A stretch of 64,000 nucleotides of DNA from Alphaproteobacteria bacterium (GTDB lineage: Bacteria > Pseudomonadota > Alphaproteobacteria > Reyranellales > Reyranellaceae), in contig VGCH01000006.1 of assembly GCA_016870115.1 (NCBI GenBank), positions 124,001-188,000 of the forward strand. The letters are read 5' to 3'. The translations under genes and the position numbers were made by a program. Shown here in pieces: positions 1 to 8,008 of this stretch (positions are counted from its first letter, which is position 1; each line of letters begins with the position of its first letter). The notes beneath the pieces are model-generated. The model did no database searches. It was not told the DNA's origin and was given only the letters and a program-made list of their open reading frames with translations.

Positions 1-705
1 GTCCTCGACATTGGCGCGATCGTCGGGCTCGGGGGCATCGACCGAGTGGCCGGTGGTTGGCGCATCGGCGCCGCCGTCACCTGGAGCCAACTTCTCGCCG
101 CGGTCCTGCCGGCGGGCTTCGACGCGCTGAAGCAGGCGGCCCGCGAAGTCGGCGGCCGGCAGATCCAGAACGCCGCGACGTTGGTCGGCAACGTCTGCAA
201 CGCCTCGCCGGCGGCCGATTCGCTGCCCTGTCTCCTGACCCTCGACGCCGAGATCGAGCTCAGCGACCGTGCCGGCACGCGGCGCCTGCCGGTGGCCGAG
301 TTCGTGCGTGGCAATCGCCGCACGGCGCTCCAGCCGGGTGAGCTTGCGACGGCGCTCCTTGTGCCTGACGCCGCGGCGCAGTCCCGCAGCCGGTTCCTGA
401 AACTGGGTGCCCGCCGCTACCTTGTGATCTCGATCGCGAGCGTGGCGGTTGCGCTGGATGTCGTGGAGGGTCGCGTAGCGGCGGCGCGCGTCGCGGTCGG
501 TGCCTGCTCGGAGGTCCCCTGCCGGCTGCCTGCGTTGGAGGCGGCGTTGCGCGGCGCGCCCGCGGACGCCCGCCTCGTCGAGCGGGCCTCTGCGGCGCAT
601 CTTGCAGCGCTGCGGCCGATCGACGACGTCCGCGCGAGTGGCGACTATCGACGCGACGCCGCACTTACGCTGGTCAAGCGCGCGCTGGCCGAGGTGGCGG
701 CGTGA
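1..705 (+). CDS. FAD-binding subunit of a molybdenum hydroxylase (5' partial)
   Basis: The reading frame is open from base 1, so the N-terminus lies outside the window; 234 residues are visible. It belongs to the CoxM/XdhB-type FAD subunit family, which carries electrons from the 2Fe-2S clusters to FAD. The segment NAATLVGNVCNASPAADS matches the family's flavin-binding region (usually GTIGGNLCNASPAAD), and a CO-dehydrogenase flavoprotein C-terminal domain begins around FLKLGARRYLVISI. It ends 4 bp inside the next gene, which carries the iron-sulfur and molybdenum domains, so the two are translationally coupled subunits of one enzyme. The natural substrate cannot be read from this subunit. Confidence 0.9.
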   Translation, partial: VLDIGAIVGLGGIDRVAGGWRIGAAVTWSQLLAAVLPAGFDALKQAAREVGGRQIQNAATLVGNVCNASPAADSLPCLLTLDAEIELSDRAGTRRLPVAEFVRGNRRTALQPGELATALLVPDAAAQSRSRFLKLGARRYLVISIASVAVALDVVEGRVAAARVAVGACSEVPCRLPALEAALRGAPADARLVERASAAHLAALRPIDDVRASGDYRRDAALTLVKRALAEVAA

Positions 706-3416
706 GCGTGCGCTTCACCGTCAACGACATAGGCCGGTCCTGGGACGGCGACGCGACGGCGCGGCTGAGCATGGTCCTGCGCGACAGTCTTGGCCTCACC
801 GGCACCAAGGTCGGTTGTGATGCGGGTGATTGCGGGGCCTGTACGGTTCTCCTGGACGGGGCTCAGGTTTGCGCGTGCCTGACCGCTGTCGGCGGTCTCG
901 AGGGGCGCGCGGTCGTCACGGTCGAGGGGCTGGCAGGTCCCGCCGGTCCGTCGGACCTGCAGCATGCGCTGGTCGCCGCCGGCGCGGCGCAGTGCGGCAT
1001 CTGTACTCCGGGCATGGCAATGGCCGCTCAGGAATTGCTGGCGGCCACGCCCCGGCCCTCGCGGCGGGAGGTCGAGGATGCGCTGGGCGGGGTACTCTGC
1101 CGCTGCACTGGCTACGCCAAGATCGTCGACGCCGTGCTCGCCGTCGCCGAGGGTCGACCCACGTCCATGGACCCGACCATCGGCGCCGCTGTCGGGTCGC
1201 GCTTCGCGCGCGTGGACGGGCTGGCCAAAGCGACCGGCTTTGAGAAGTTCGGCGCCGATGGGATTCCGATCGACGCGCTCTGGGTCCGGGTGGTGCGCTC
1301 GCCGCATGCCCGGGCGCGGTTTCGGCTGGGCGATCTGGAGGCCGTGCGACGCGCCCATCCGGGAATCGAGGCGATCCTCACAGCGGCCGACGTGCCGTTC
1401 AACGGCTTTGGCATCTATCCCGACATCAAGGATCAGCCGGTGCTGGCCGATGGCGAGGTAAGGTATCGCGGCGAGGCGGTGCTGGCGCTGGTCGGCACGC
1501 GGGCGGCCGTCGAGCGCTTGTCGGACGCGCTGCTGCCGATCGAATGGATTGCGGAGGCTCCGGTTCTCGGCCTCGACGCCGCCATCGCCGCCACGGCTCT
1601 GGTGCAGGCCGACAAGCCGGGCAACCTCCTTATCGCGGGGGGCGTCCGGTCGGGCGATGCGGCGGCCGCGCTCGCCGCCGCGCCGGTCGTTGTCGAGGGG
1701 CGGTTCGAGACCTCGTTCGTGGAGCATGCCTACATTGAGCCGGAGGCCGGCTGGGCGCGACGGGTGGGCGAGCGGATCGAGATCCACGCCACCACACAGA
1801 CGCCCTACATGGATCGCGACGAGGTCGCGAACGTGATGCGATTGCCGCGCGAGGCGGTGCGGATCGTGCCCACGGCCTGCGGTGGAGGCTTCGGCGGCAA
1901 GCTCGATCTCTCCGTCCAGCCTCTTGTCGCCGTCGCGGCGTGGCGGCTGGGGCGGCCTGTCGCCTGCGTCTACACAAGGCCCGAGAGCATGGCGGCTACG
2001 ACCAAGCGCCACCCCGCACGTCTGGTCGCCCGGGCTGGCTGCGATCGCGACGGCCGACTGGTCGCCTGCGAGATGGACGCTCTGTTCGACACCGGCGCAT
2101 ACGCCTCATGGGGGCCGACAGTGGCCAATCGCGTGCCTGTCCACGCGACCGGTCCTTACCGCGTGGCACACGTCCGCACGCACGGCGCCGCCTACTTCAC
2201 CAACGCGGCGCCGTCTGGCGCCTTTCGTGGCTTTGGCGTTCCGCAGGCCGCGATCGCGCATGAGGCGATGATGGACATGCTGGCGGACCGTGTAGGCATG
2301 GACCGCCTGGAGTTTCGTCACCGCAACGCGCTGCGCGCGGGCGATAGAACCGCGACCGGCCAGCTTCTTCAGCACTCGGCAGGGTTGGCGGCCTGTCTTG
2401 AGGCGTTGCGGCCGGAATGGGCGCGCGCTCAGCGCGAGGCGGCGGGCTTCAATGCCGGCGGCGAATCGCGGCGGCGCGGTGTCGGCATCGGATGCATGTG
2501 GTACGGCATCGGCAACACCTCGATGTCAAATCCGTCGACCATGCGGGTCGGTTTCGACGCGGCCGGCCGGCCCATCTTGTTCAATGGCGCCGTCGATATC
2601 GGCCAGGGTAGCAACACCATCCTGATCCAGATCGCCGCCGACGCGCTCGGCCTGCCGGCCGCCGCCTTCGGGCTGGTCGCGGGCGATACCGATCTGACCG
2701 CCGACGCCGGCAAGACGTCGGCCTCGCGCCAGACCTTTGTGTCGGGTCGCGCGACCGAACTGGCGGCGCGCGATCTTCGCGCGCAGTTGCTCCGACTGGC
2801 CAATGCCGGCCCCGCTGCCACGCTTTCGCTGGAGGAGGGTGCGCTCTGCGTGCGCGATGGCGGCGCGGTGCGCCGCCTTGAAGCGGCGGCGCTGGCGTCG
2901 CTCATGGGCGAGGGAACCTTCGATCCGCCGACCACGCCGCTCGACGCTGACGGCCAGGGCGTTCCCTATGCGACCTACGCCTTCGCCGCCCAGATGGCGG
3001 AGATCGAGGTCGATCTTGAGCTCGGTACGGTACGGGTGCTGCGCATCGTGGCCGCCCACGATGTCGGTCGCGCCATCAACCCGCAATCGGTTGAGGGCCA
3101 GATCGAGGGCGGCATCGCCCAGGGACTGGGACTTGCCCTCATGGAGGAGTTCCTGCCCGGCCGGACCGAGAACCTGCACGACTATCTGATCCCGACTGTC
3201 GGCGACATGCCCGAGATTCGCATTCATCTGATCGAGGATCGCGAACCGCTAGGACCATTCGGTGCCAAGGGCGTGGGCGAACCCGGGCTGGTGCCGACCG
3301 CGCCTGCGATCCTGGGCGCGATCCATCATGCGACCGGCGTGCGGCCGACGTTCGTTCCGGTCTTGCCGCACCGGCTGCGCGCGGCGATCCTCGCGCAAGG
3401 GAGCGGACCGACATGA
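702..3416 (+). CDS. xanthine dehydrogenase family protein, fused 2Fe-2S and molybdopterin subunit
   Basis: This 904-residue fusion joins the small iron-sulfur subunit to the large catalytic subunit of a molybdenum hydroxylase. The plant-type 2Fe-2S domain has Cys39, Cys44, Cys47 and Cys59; the second has Cys98, Cys101, Cys133 and Cys135 (CGICTPG and CRCTGY). The molybdopterin domains start near residue 160, with CGGGFGGK, SGAFRGFGVPQAA, AVDIGQGSNT and the terminal GAKGVGEPGL, whose Glu is the expected catalytic base. Family members hydroxylate N-heterocycles, aldehydes or CO with water as oxygen source. Fusion of the iron-sulfur and Mo subunits with a separate FAD protein is less usual than three separate subunits. 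The next gene, a 6-hydroxynicotinate-reductase-like protein, points to an N-heteroaromatic substrate, but this is inference. Confidence 0.92.
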   Translation: MSVRFTVNDIGRSWDGDATARLSMVLRDSLGLTGTKVGCDAGDCGACTVLLDGAQVCACLTAVGGLEGRAVVTVEGLAGPAGPSDLQHALVAAGAAQCGICTPGMAMAAQELLAATPRPSRREVEDALGGVLCRCTGYAKIVDAVLAVAEGRPTSMDPTIGAAVGSRFARVDGLAKATGFEKFGADGIPIDALWVRVVRSPHARARFRLGDLEAVRRAHPGIEAILTAADVPFNGFGIYPDIKDQPVLADGEVRYRGEAVLALVGTRAAVERLSDALLPIEWIAEAPVLGLDAAIAATALVQADKPGNLLIAGGVRSGDAAAALAAAPVVVEGRFETSFVEHAYIEPEAGWARRVGERIEIHATTQTPYMDRDEVANVMRLPREAVRIVPTACGGGFGGKLDLSVQPLVAVAAWRLGRPVACVYTRPESMAATTKRHPARLVARAGCDRDGRLVACEMDALFDTGAYASWGPTVANRVPVHATGPYRVAHVRTHGAAYFTNAAPSGAFRGFGVPQAAIAHEAMMDMLADRVGMDRLEFRHRNALRAGDRTATGQLLQHSAGLAACLEALRPEWARAQREAAGFNAGGESRRRGVGIGCMWYGIGNTSMSNPSTMRVGFDAAGRPILFNGAVDIGQGSNTILIQIAADALGLPAAAFGLVAGDTDLTADAGKTSASRQTFVSGRATELAARDLRAQLLRLANAGPAATLSLEEGALCVRDGGAVRRLEAAALASLMGEGTFDPPTTPLDADGQGVPYATYAFAAQMAEIEVDLELGTVRVLRIVAAHDVGRAINPQSVEGQIEGGIAQGLGLALMEEFLPGRTENLHDYLIPTVGDMPEIRIHLIEDREPLGPFGAKGVGEPGLVPTAPAILGAIHHATGVRPTFVPVLPHRLRAAILAQGSGPT

Positions 3417-4852
3417 GCGATGACATCGCGTTGAGTCCGGCCGACCGCGAGGCGGGTGTCGTCCGCTGCGACGCCTGTCCGGTGCTGTGTCGTATCCGGC
3501 CGGGCCGACCCGGCGCCTGCGATCGCTACGCCAACGAGGACGGCCGACTCGTACGGGTCGATCCGCTCGTGCTGCTGGCTCGGCCCGAGACGGCCAAGGT
3601 CGCCTTTGTTGAAGGATCCGAGGCCTGGCAGGGTGAGTTGGGGCGGGGCGATGGCGCGTTTGTCACGGGCATCGGCGCCACCACGACCTACCCTGACTAC
3701 AAGCCGGCGCCGTTCATCGTGGCGACCGAGCGCGACGGCGTGGACACGGTCACCGTCGTGACCGAGGGCATCTTCAGCTACTGCGGCGTGAAGGTGAAGA
3801 TCGACACCGACCGCTACCTCGGACCGGAACAGGCGGCGGTGCGGGCGGGCGGCGAACAGGTGGGCCACGTCACGACCGCGGAGTACGGATCGCAAATGCT
3901 GTCACTGGGCGGCGTTCGCCATCTCACGGGTGGCTCGAAGAAGGAGGGCAATGTCACCTGCGAGACGTTGCTCGCCCTCTGCAATCGAGAGGCCGTCGAA
4001 CTCACGGTTGAGGGCGGCGCCACCGTCACGATCCAGGCCGCCGCTGCGCCGATCGTGAACGGACAGCGCGAAGAGCGCATGCGCGTGGGTTGCGGCTCGG
4101 CCGCCATTGGCATGTTCGCGCCGCAGTGGCACGGCCATGTCGACGAGGTGATCGTGGTCGACGATCACATCACCGGCGTCCTCTCCGAACATCAGGGAGG
4201 GCGGTTTCTCGACATGCGGCCAAGCGGCATTCGCGTGCGCGGCCGCAAATCGACGCCCGGCCGCTACTTCCAGGTCGCCGAGCCCGGCATGGGCTGGGGC
4301 GGCACCGATCTCGCCGACCCGCTGGCCATCGTGGAGCGCATCGATCCCAAGACGGCTTGGCCCGGCCTGCGACTGCTGTTCGTCTCGACCACGGGCGAGC
4401 ACTCGGCCTGGTTCGAGCTCGACGCGGCGCTCCGACCGGTTCCCGCCGACATGCCGGCAGCGGTGCGCGCCACCGTCGAGCGCATTGCCGAGAATTGCGA
4501 GCCGGCCCTCTGTACTGTGCTGTTCATGGCGGGTGCCGGCGGTTCGTTGCGCGCCGGTGTCACCGAGAACCCGGTGCGACTGACGCGCTCCGTCGCGAGC
4601 ACGCTGACCCGCGTCACGCTGGGCGGGGCGCCGGCCTATGTCTGGCCAGGCGGCGGCATCACCGTGATGGTCGATGTCGCGCGCATGCCCGATCGCGCCT
4701 TCGGATATGTGCCGACGCCAGCTCTAGTAGCGCCGATCGAGTTCACCCTGCCGCGCGCTGACTACGCGGCGCTTGGCGGCTACGCCTCGCGTGCCGTGCG
4801 GCTTGAGGACATCCTGCGGTCCGAGCGGGTGCGGCTGGAGGGCGGGCGATGA
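3413..4852 (+). CDS. 6-hydroxynicotinate reductase-like iron-sulfur protein
   Basis: The 479-residue product resembles proteins annotated as 6-hydroxynicotinate reductase in alpha- and betaproteobacteria. The N-terminus carries Cys19, Cys22, Cys26 and Cys36 (CxxCxxxCx9C), a plausible iron-sulfur site. The rest is a conserved, Gly-rich domain without a motif I can assign. It overlaps both neighbours by 4 bp. In bacteria with this gene set it regularly sits with a UPF0280 and a DUF1185 gene, as here, so these proteins probably act on one ring-containing intermediate. The biochemical name comes from anaerobic nicotinate fermenters; whether this aerobic-looking cluster does that reaction is unproven. 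Confidence 0.75.
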   Translation: MSDDIALSPADREAGVVRCDACPVLCRIRPGRPGACDRYANEDGRLVRVDPLVLLARPETAKVAFVEGSEAWQGELGRGDGAFVTGIGATTTYPDYKPAPFIVATERDGVDTVTVVTEGIFSYCGVKVKIDTDRYLGPEQAAVRAGGEQVGHVTTAEYGSQMLSLGGVRHLTGGSKKEGNVTCETLLALCNREAVELTVEGGATVTIQAAAAPIVNGQREERMRVGCGSAAIGMFAPQWHGHVDEVIVVDDHITGVLSEHQGGRFLDMRPSGIRVRGRKSTPGRYFQVAEPGMGWGGTDLADPLAIVERIDPKTAWPGLRLLFVSTTGEHSAWFELDAALRPVPADMPAAVRATVERIAENCEPALCTVLFMAGAGGSLRAGVTENPVRLTRSVASTLTRVTLGGAPAYVWPGGGITVMVDVARMPDRAFGYVPTPALVAPIEFTLPRADYAALGGYASRAVRLEDILRSERVRLEGGR

Positions 4853-5706
4853 ACGGTCCCCGCGCGGCTCTGCTGCCGGGCGGGCGCTTGCACCTGCAGC
4901 ACGGACCGATCGACCTGGTGATCGGCGCGCGCGGTCCGGCGTCGGAAGTAGAGGCCGCCTATGCCCAGGCGACCGCGCGCTTCGAGACCGTGCTGGGCGC
5001 GCTGGTCGAGGAGCTGCCGCTCCTGCGCCAGCCGCTCGGAACGACACGGCCACTGCCGCGCGGTACGGTGGCGCGTCGCATGGTGGAAGCCGTATGGCCG
5101 CATCGCGCCGTCTTCATCACCCCGATGGCCGCGGTAGCTGGCGCTGTCGCCGATGAGATTCTGGCGGCCCTCGTGCGGGGTCGCACGCTGGCGAAGGGCT
5201 ATGTCAACAATGGCGGCGACATCGCCCTGCATCTGGCGGCCGGCGAGCACTTCCGCGCCGGCATCGTGCCGGATGAGAGCGTGCCCGTCCCGGCCGGTTT
5301 CGCGACGATCGACGCGGCAAGTCCCGTGCGCGGCATCGCGACCTCGGGGTGGCGCGGCCGCTCTCTGTCACGCGGAATCGCCGATAGCGCCACGGTCCTG
5401 GCCGCGAACGCGGCCATGGCCGACGCCGCCGCGACGATGGTCGCCAATGCGGTCGACGCCGACCATCCGGCGGTGCAGCGCCTGCCGGCCCGTGACGTTC
5501 GGGACGACAGCGATCTCGGCGATATCCCGGTCACGGTGGCGGTCGGTTCCTTGCCGCCCGAAGCCATCGCGCGGGCGCTTGGTGCGGGGGCCGGCGAAGC
5601 GCGGCGGTTGCGGGCGGCCGGCCTGATCGAGGGGGCGGCGCTCTCGCTGGCGGGCGTCTGGCGGCTCGAAGGCGGCGACGCGTCACTATTGCGGGAGGCG
5701 GGATGA
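4849..5706 (+). CDS. UPF0280 family protein
   Basis: This 285-residue protein matches UPF0280, a family distantly related to ApbE flavin transferases. Visible family features are GGRLHLQHGPIDLVIGARG near the N-terminus, KGYVNNGGDIALHL in the middle (the ApbE-like Gly/Asp-rich segment) and GIATSGWRGRSLSRGIADSA. The start codon overlaps the stop of the preceding gene by 4 bp. A flavin-attachment or flavoprotein-maturation role would suit a neighbour of redox enzymes, but no activity is established for the family that I know of. Confidence 0.8.
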   Translation: MNGPRAALLPGGRLHLQHGPIDLVIGARGPASEVEAAYAQATARFETVLGALVEELPLLRQPLGTTRPLPRGTVARRMVEAVWPHRAVFITPMAAVAGAVADEILAALVRGRTLAKGYVNNGGDIALHLAAGEHFRAGIVPDESVPVPAGFATIDAASPVRGIATSGWRGRSLSRGIADSATVLAANAAMADAAATMVANAVDADHPAVQRLPARDVRDDSDLGDIPVTVAVGSLPPEAIARALGAGAGEARRLRAAGLIEGAALSLAGVWRLEGGDASLLREAG

Positions 5707-6290
5707 GCGGGCTTTTCAGGCTTCGCAAGTTTGTGACATCGGTCGAGGAGACCCGTCACGATGGAGGCTCGACCCTCGACCGGCCGGTGCGCAAGGCCGT
5801 CGTCGGCGGTGTGGTCGCCAATCCCTTCGCCGGCCGGTTCGAGCCCGACATCCAGGGCGCGATGGCGGCGCTTGAGCCCTTGGCCGTCGAATTGACCCAG
5901 CGCGTACTGGCGGCGCTCGGCATCGACGGGCCGGCACTTGAGTCCTATGGCAAGGGCGCGATCGTCGGCACCGCGGGCGAGCTGGAGCATGCAGCCCTCT
6001 GGCACCAGCCCAGCGGCTTCGGCATCCGCCATGCGATGGGTGGTGCCAAGTCGATCGTACCCTCGACCGTGAAGGTCGCCGCGGCGGGCGCCCGCATCGA
6101 CATCCCGCTGCATCATGTGACGGCGGCCTATGTGCGCAGTCACTTCGACAGCATCGAGTTTTGCGTGACCGACGGGCCGCGGCCGGACGAGATCGTTTAC
6201 ATCGTCGCCGGCGCCGTCGGCGGCCGGCCGCACGCGCGCGTCGGCGGCCTCACGGTCGAGGGCATCAAGGTAGGAGATGGGCAACGATGA
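5703..6290 (+). CDS. DUF1185 amino acid synthesis family protein
   Basis: The 195-residue product belongs to the DUF1185 family, often labelled amino acid synthesis family protein. Conserved stretches include VVGGVVANPFAGRF, GKGAIVGTAGELEHAALW and KSIVPSTVKVAAAGARIDIPLHH. Family structures have a Bacillus chorismate mutase-like fold, from memory, but no activity is assigned. The gene overlaps the UPF0280 stop and the next gene's ATG by 4 bp each, so it is expressed as part of the catabolic operon. A ring-opening or isomerisation step is possible, not shown. Confidence 0.78.
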   Translation: MSGLFRLRKFVTSVEETRHDGGSTLDRPVRKAVVGGVVANPFAGRFEPDIQGAMAALEPLAVELTQRVLAALGIDGPALESYGKGAIVGTAGELEHAALWHQPSGFGIRHAMGGAKSIVPSTVKVAAAGARIDIPLHHVTAAYVRSHFDSIEFCVTDGPRPDEIVYIVAGAVGGRPHARVGGLTVEGIKVGDGQR

Positions 6291-6679
6291 CGCTCGCATT
6301 CGACGGACCGGCGGTTGTCGGCGCCCTGGCGGCACTGGACAAGTTCATGCGCGCGCTCAATGCGGGCGACGAGGCCGGCGTGAACGATGCGTTCAACTTC
6401 CCGCATGTGAGGCTGGCGAGCGACACGGTCACCAGCTGGGAGAAGCGCGGCGACTACAAGCTGGAGCGCTTCTATGCCCGGGCGGGTGAGGGCTGGGCCG
6501 AGAGTCGCTGGGATGTCAGGCGGGTGATCCATGCCGAGCCGCACAAGGTCCATCTCGATGTGCAGTTCAGCCGTTGGCGGCGGGACGGCACGACGCTCGG
6601 CCGATTCCGCTCGATCTGGGTAGTCACCAACCAGGCCGGGCACTGGGGCGTGCAGGCCCGATCCAGCTTCGCCGCATGA
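6287..6679 (+). CDS. NTF2-like (SnoaL-type) small protein
   Basis: A 130-residue protein starting at an ATG that overlaps the previous stop (ATGA). The sequence has the size and pattern of an NTF2-like cone fold: an N-terminal helix (ALAALDKFMRALNAGD), a central FPHVRLAS strand and a C-terminal run of long strands ending near GHWGVQARSSFAA. Such domains are often small isomerases, hydrolases or ligand-binding partners. No catalytic dyad can be assigned with confidence. It is the last gene of the tightly overlapping group; a 78-bp gap follows. Confidence 0.65.
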   Translation: MTLAFDGPAVVGALAALDKFMRALNAGDEAGVNDAFNFPHVRLASDTVTSWEKRGDYKLERFYARAGEGWAESRWDVRRVIHAEPHKVHLDVQFSRWRRDGTTLGRFRSIWVVTNQAGHWGVQARSSFAA

Positions 6680-6757
6680 CGCGGCACTTGTGGAGCGGGC
6701 CGCCGGCTCGGTAGGCTCGGTCCCTTATGGCGTTTCGCTCCTGAAGGAGGCTTGCCC

Positions 6758-7963
6758 ATGTTGACCCGACAGACGTTCCTTGCCGCCGCCGGCCTGCTGG
6801 TGGCGGCCGGCCTTGCGGCGCCAGCCTCTTCCCAGGCGCCGGTCCGGCTGGGCGAGCTCAACAGCTACAAGAACTTCCCTGCGTTCCTCGAGCCCTACAA
6901 GAAGGGCTGGGAACTCGCGGTCGAAGAGGTCAACGCGCGCGGCGGCGTGCTCGGCCGTAAGCTCGAGATCGTGAGCCGCGATGATGGCGGCAATCCGGGC
7001 GAGGCGGTGCGTGTGGCCGAGGAGCTGCTGAGCCGCGAGAACGTCGCCTTCCTGATGGGCACCTTCCCATCCAATGTCGGGCTCGCGGTCGCCGACTTTG
7101 CGAAGCAGCGCAAGACGCTGTTCATTGCCGCCGAACCGCTCAGCGACAAGATCGTGTGGGACCAAGGCAACGCGTACACGTTTAGACTGCGCGCTTCGAC
7201 CTACATGCAGACCACCATGCTGATCCCCGACGCCGCCAAGCTACAGAAGAAGCGCTGGGCGATCGTCTATCCCAACTATGAGTATGGCCAGTCCGCGACG
7301 GCAGCCTTCAAGAAGCTGCTGTCGGCGCGTCAGCCAGGGGTCGAGTTCGTTGCCGAGCAGGCTGCGCCGCTTGGCCGAATCGATGCCGGCGCGGTGGCCC
7401 AGGCACTGGCCGACGCCAAGCCCGACGCGATCTTCAGCTCGCTGTTCGGCGCGGACCTCGCCAAGTTCGTGCGTGAGGGCACTCAGCGCGGACTGTTCAA
7501 GGGCGTCGAGGTGTTCAATCTGCTGGCGGGCGAACCAGAGTATCTCGATCCGCTGAAGGACGAGGCGCCCGATGGCTGGTACGTGACCGGCTACCCTTGG
7601 GCCGAGATCAAGACGCCCGAGCACCAGAAGTTCCTCGCGGCCTACCAGGCGAAGTTCAAGGATTACCCGCGACTCGGCTCGGTTGTCGGCTATGCCACGA
7701 TCCAGTCGGCGGTGGCCGCCATCCAGCGCGCGGGCTCACTCGAGCAGGAGAAGCTGGTCGCCGCTATGAAGGGGCTGAAGCATTCCACGCCCTTTGGCGA
7801 CATCGAGTATCGCGCGCTCGATCACCAATCGACCATGGGTGCCTATGTCGGCCGCATCGGCGTCAAGGATGGCAAGGGCTACATGAAGGAATGGCGCTTC
7901 GCGGACGGCCGCGATTTCCTGCCGCCAGACGACGAGGTTCGCAAGCTGCGGCCGGCGCAGTGA
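6758..7963 (+). CDS. ABC transporter substrate-binding protein, branched-chain amino acid (LivK) type
   Basis: This 401-residue periplasmic binding protein (peripla_BP_6 type) starts at ATG 6758, seven bases after a strong AAGGAGG at 6744-6750; an upstream TTG in frame is less likely. A signal peptide covers about residues 1-26 (LLVAAGLAAPASSQA). The mature protein shows the LivK-type features VEEVNARGGVLGRKLEI and SNVGLAVADFAKQRK. It feeds the permease and ATPase genes that follow and is probably specific for the compound degraded by the enzymes around it. The ligand is unknown. Confidence 0.9.
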   Translation: MLTRQTFLAAAGLLVAAGLAAPASSQAPVRLGELNSYKNFPAFLEPYKKGWELAVEEVNARGGVLGRKLEIVSRDDGGNPGEAVRVAEELLSRENVAFLMGTFPSNVGLAVADFAKQRKTLFIAAEPLSDKIVWDQGNAYTFRLRASTYMQTTMLIPDAAKLQKKRWAIVYPNYEYGQSATAAFKKLLSARQPGVEFVAEQAAPLGRIDAGAVAQALADAKPDAIFSSLFGADLAKFVREGTQRGLFKGVEVFNLLAGEPEYLDPLKDEAPDGWYVTGYPWAEIKTPEHQKFLAAYQAKFKDYPRLGSVVGYATIQSAVAAIQRAGSLEQEKLVAAMKGLKHSTPFGDIEYRALDHQSTMGAYVGRIGVKDGKGYMKEWRFADGRDFLPPDDEVRKLRPAQ

Positions 7964-7972
7964 CGTGACGCA

Positions 7973-7996
7973 CGCGGTCCGCCTCGGCGGGCCGCG
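7973..7996 (+). other. GC-rich hairpin between binding-protein and permease genes
   Basis: An 11-bp stem (arms 7973-7983 and 7986-7996, one G-U pair, loop of two bases) lies between the binding-protein stop and the permease start. There is no U-run, so it is not a canonical terminator. Hairpins here often protect the upstream message or weaken read-through so that binding protein exceeds permease. Confidence 0.4.
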
Positions 7997-8008
7997 TTCG
8001 GGCCGCCC

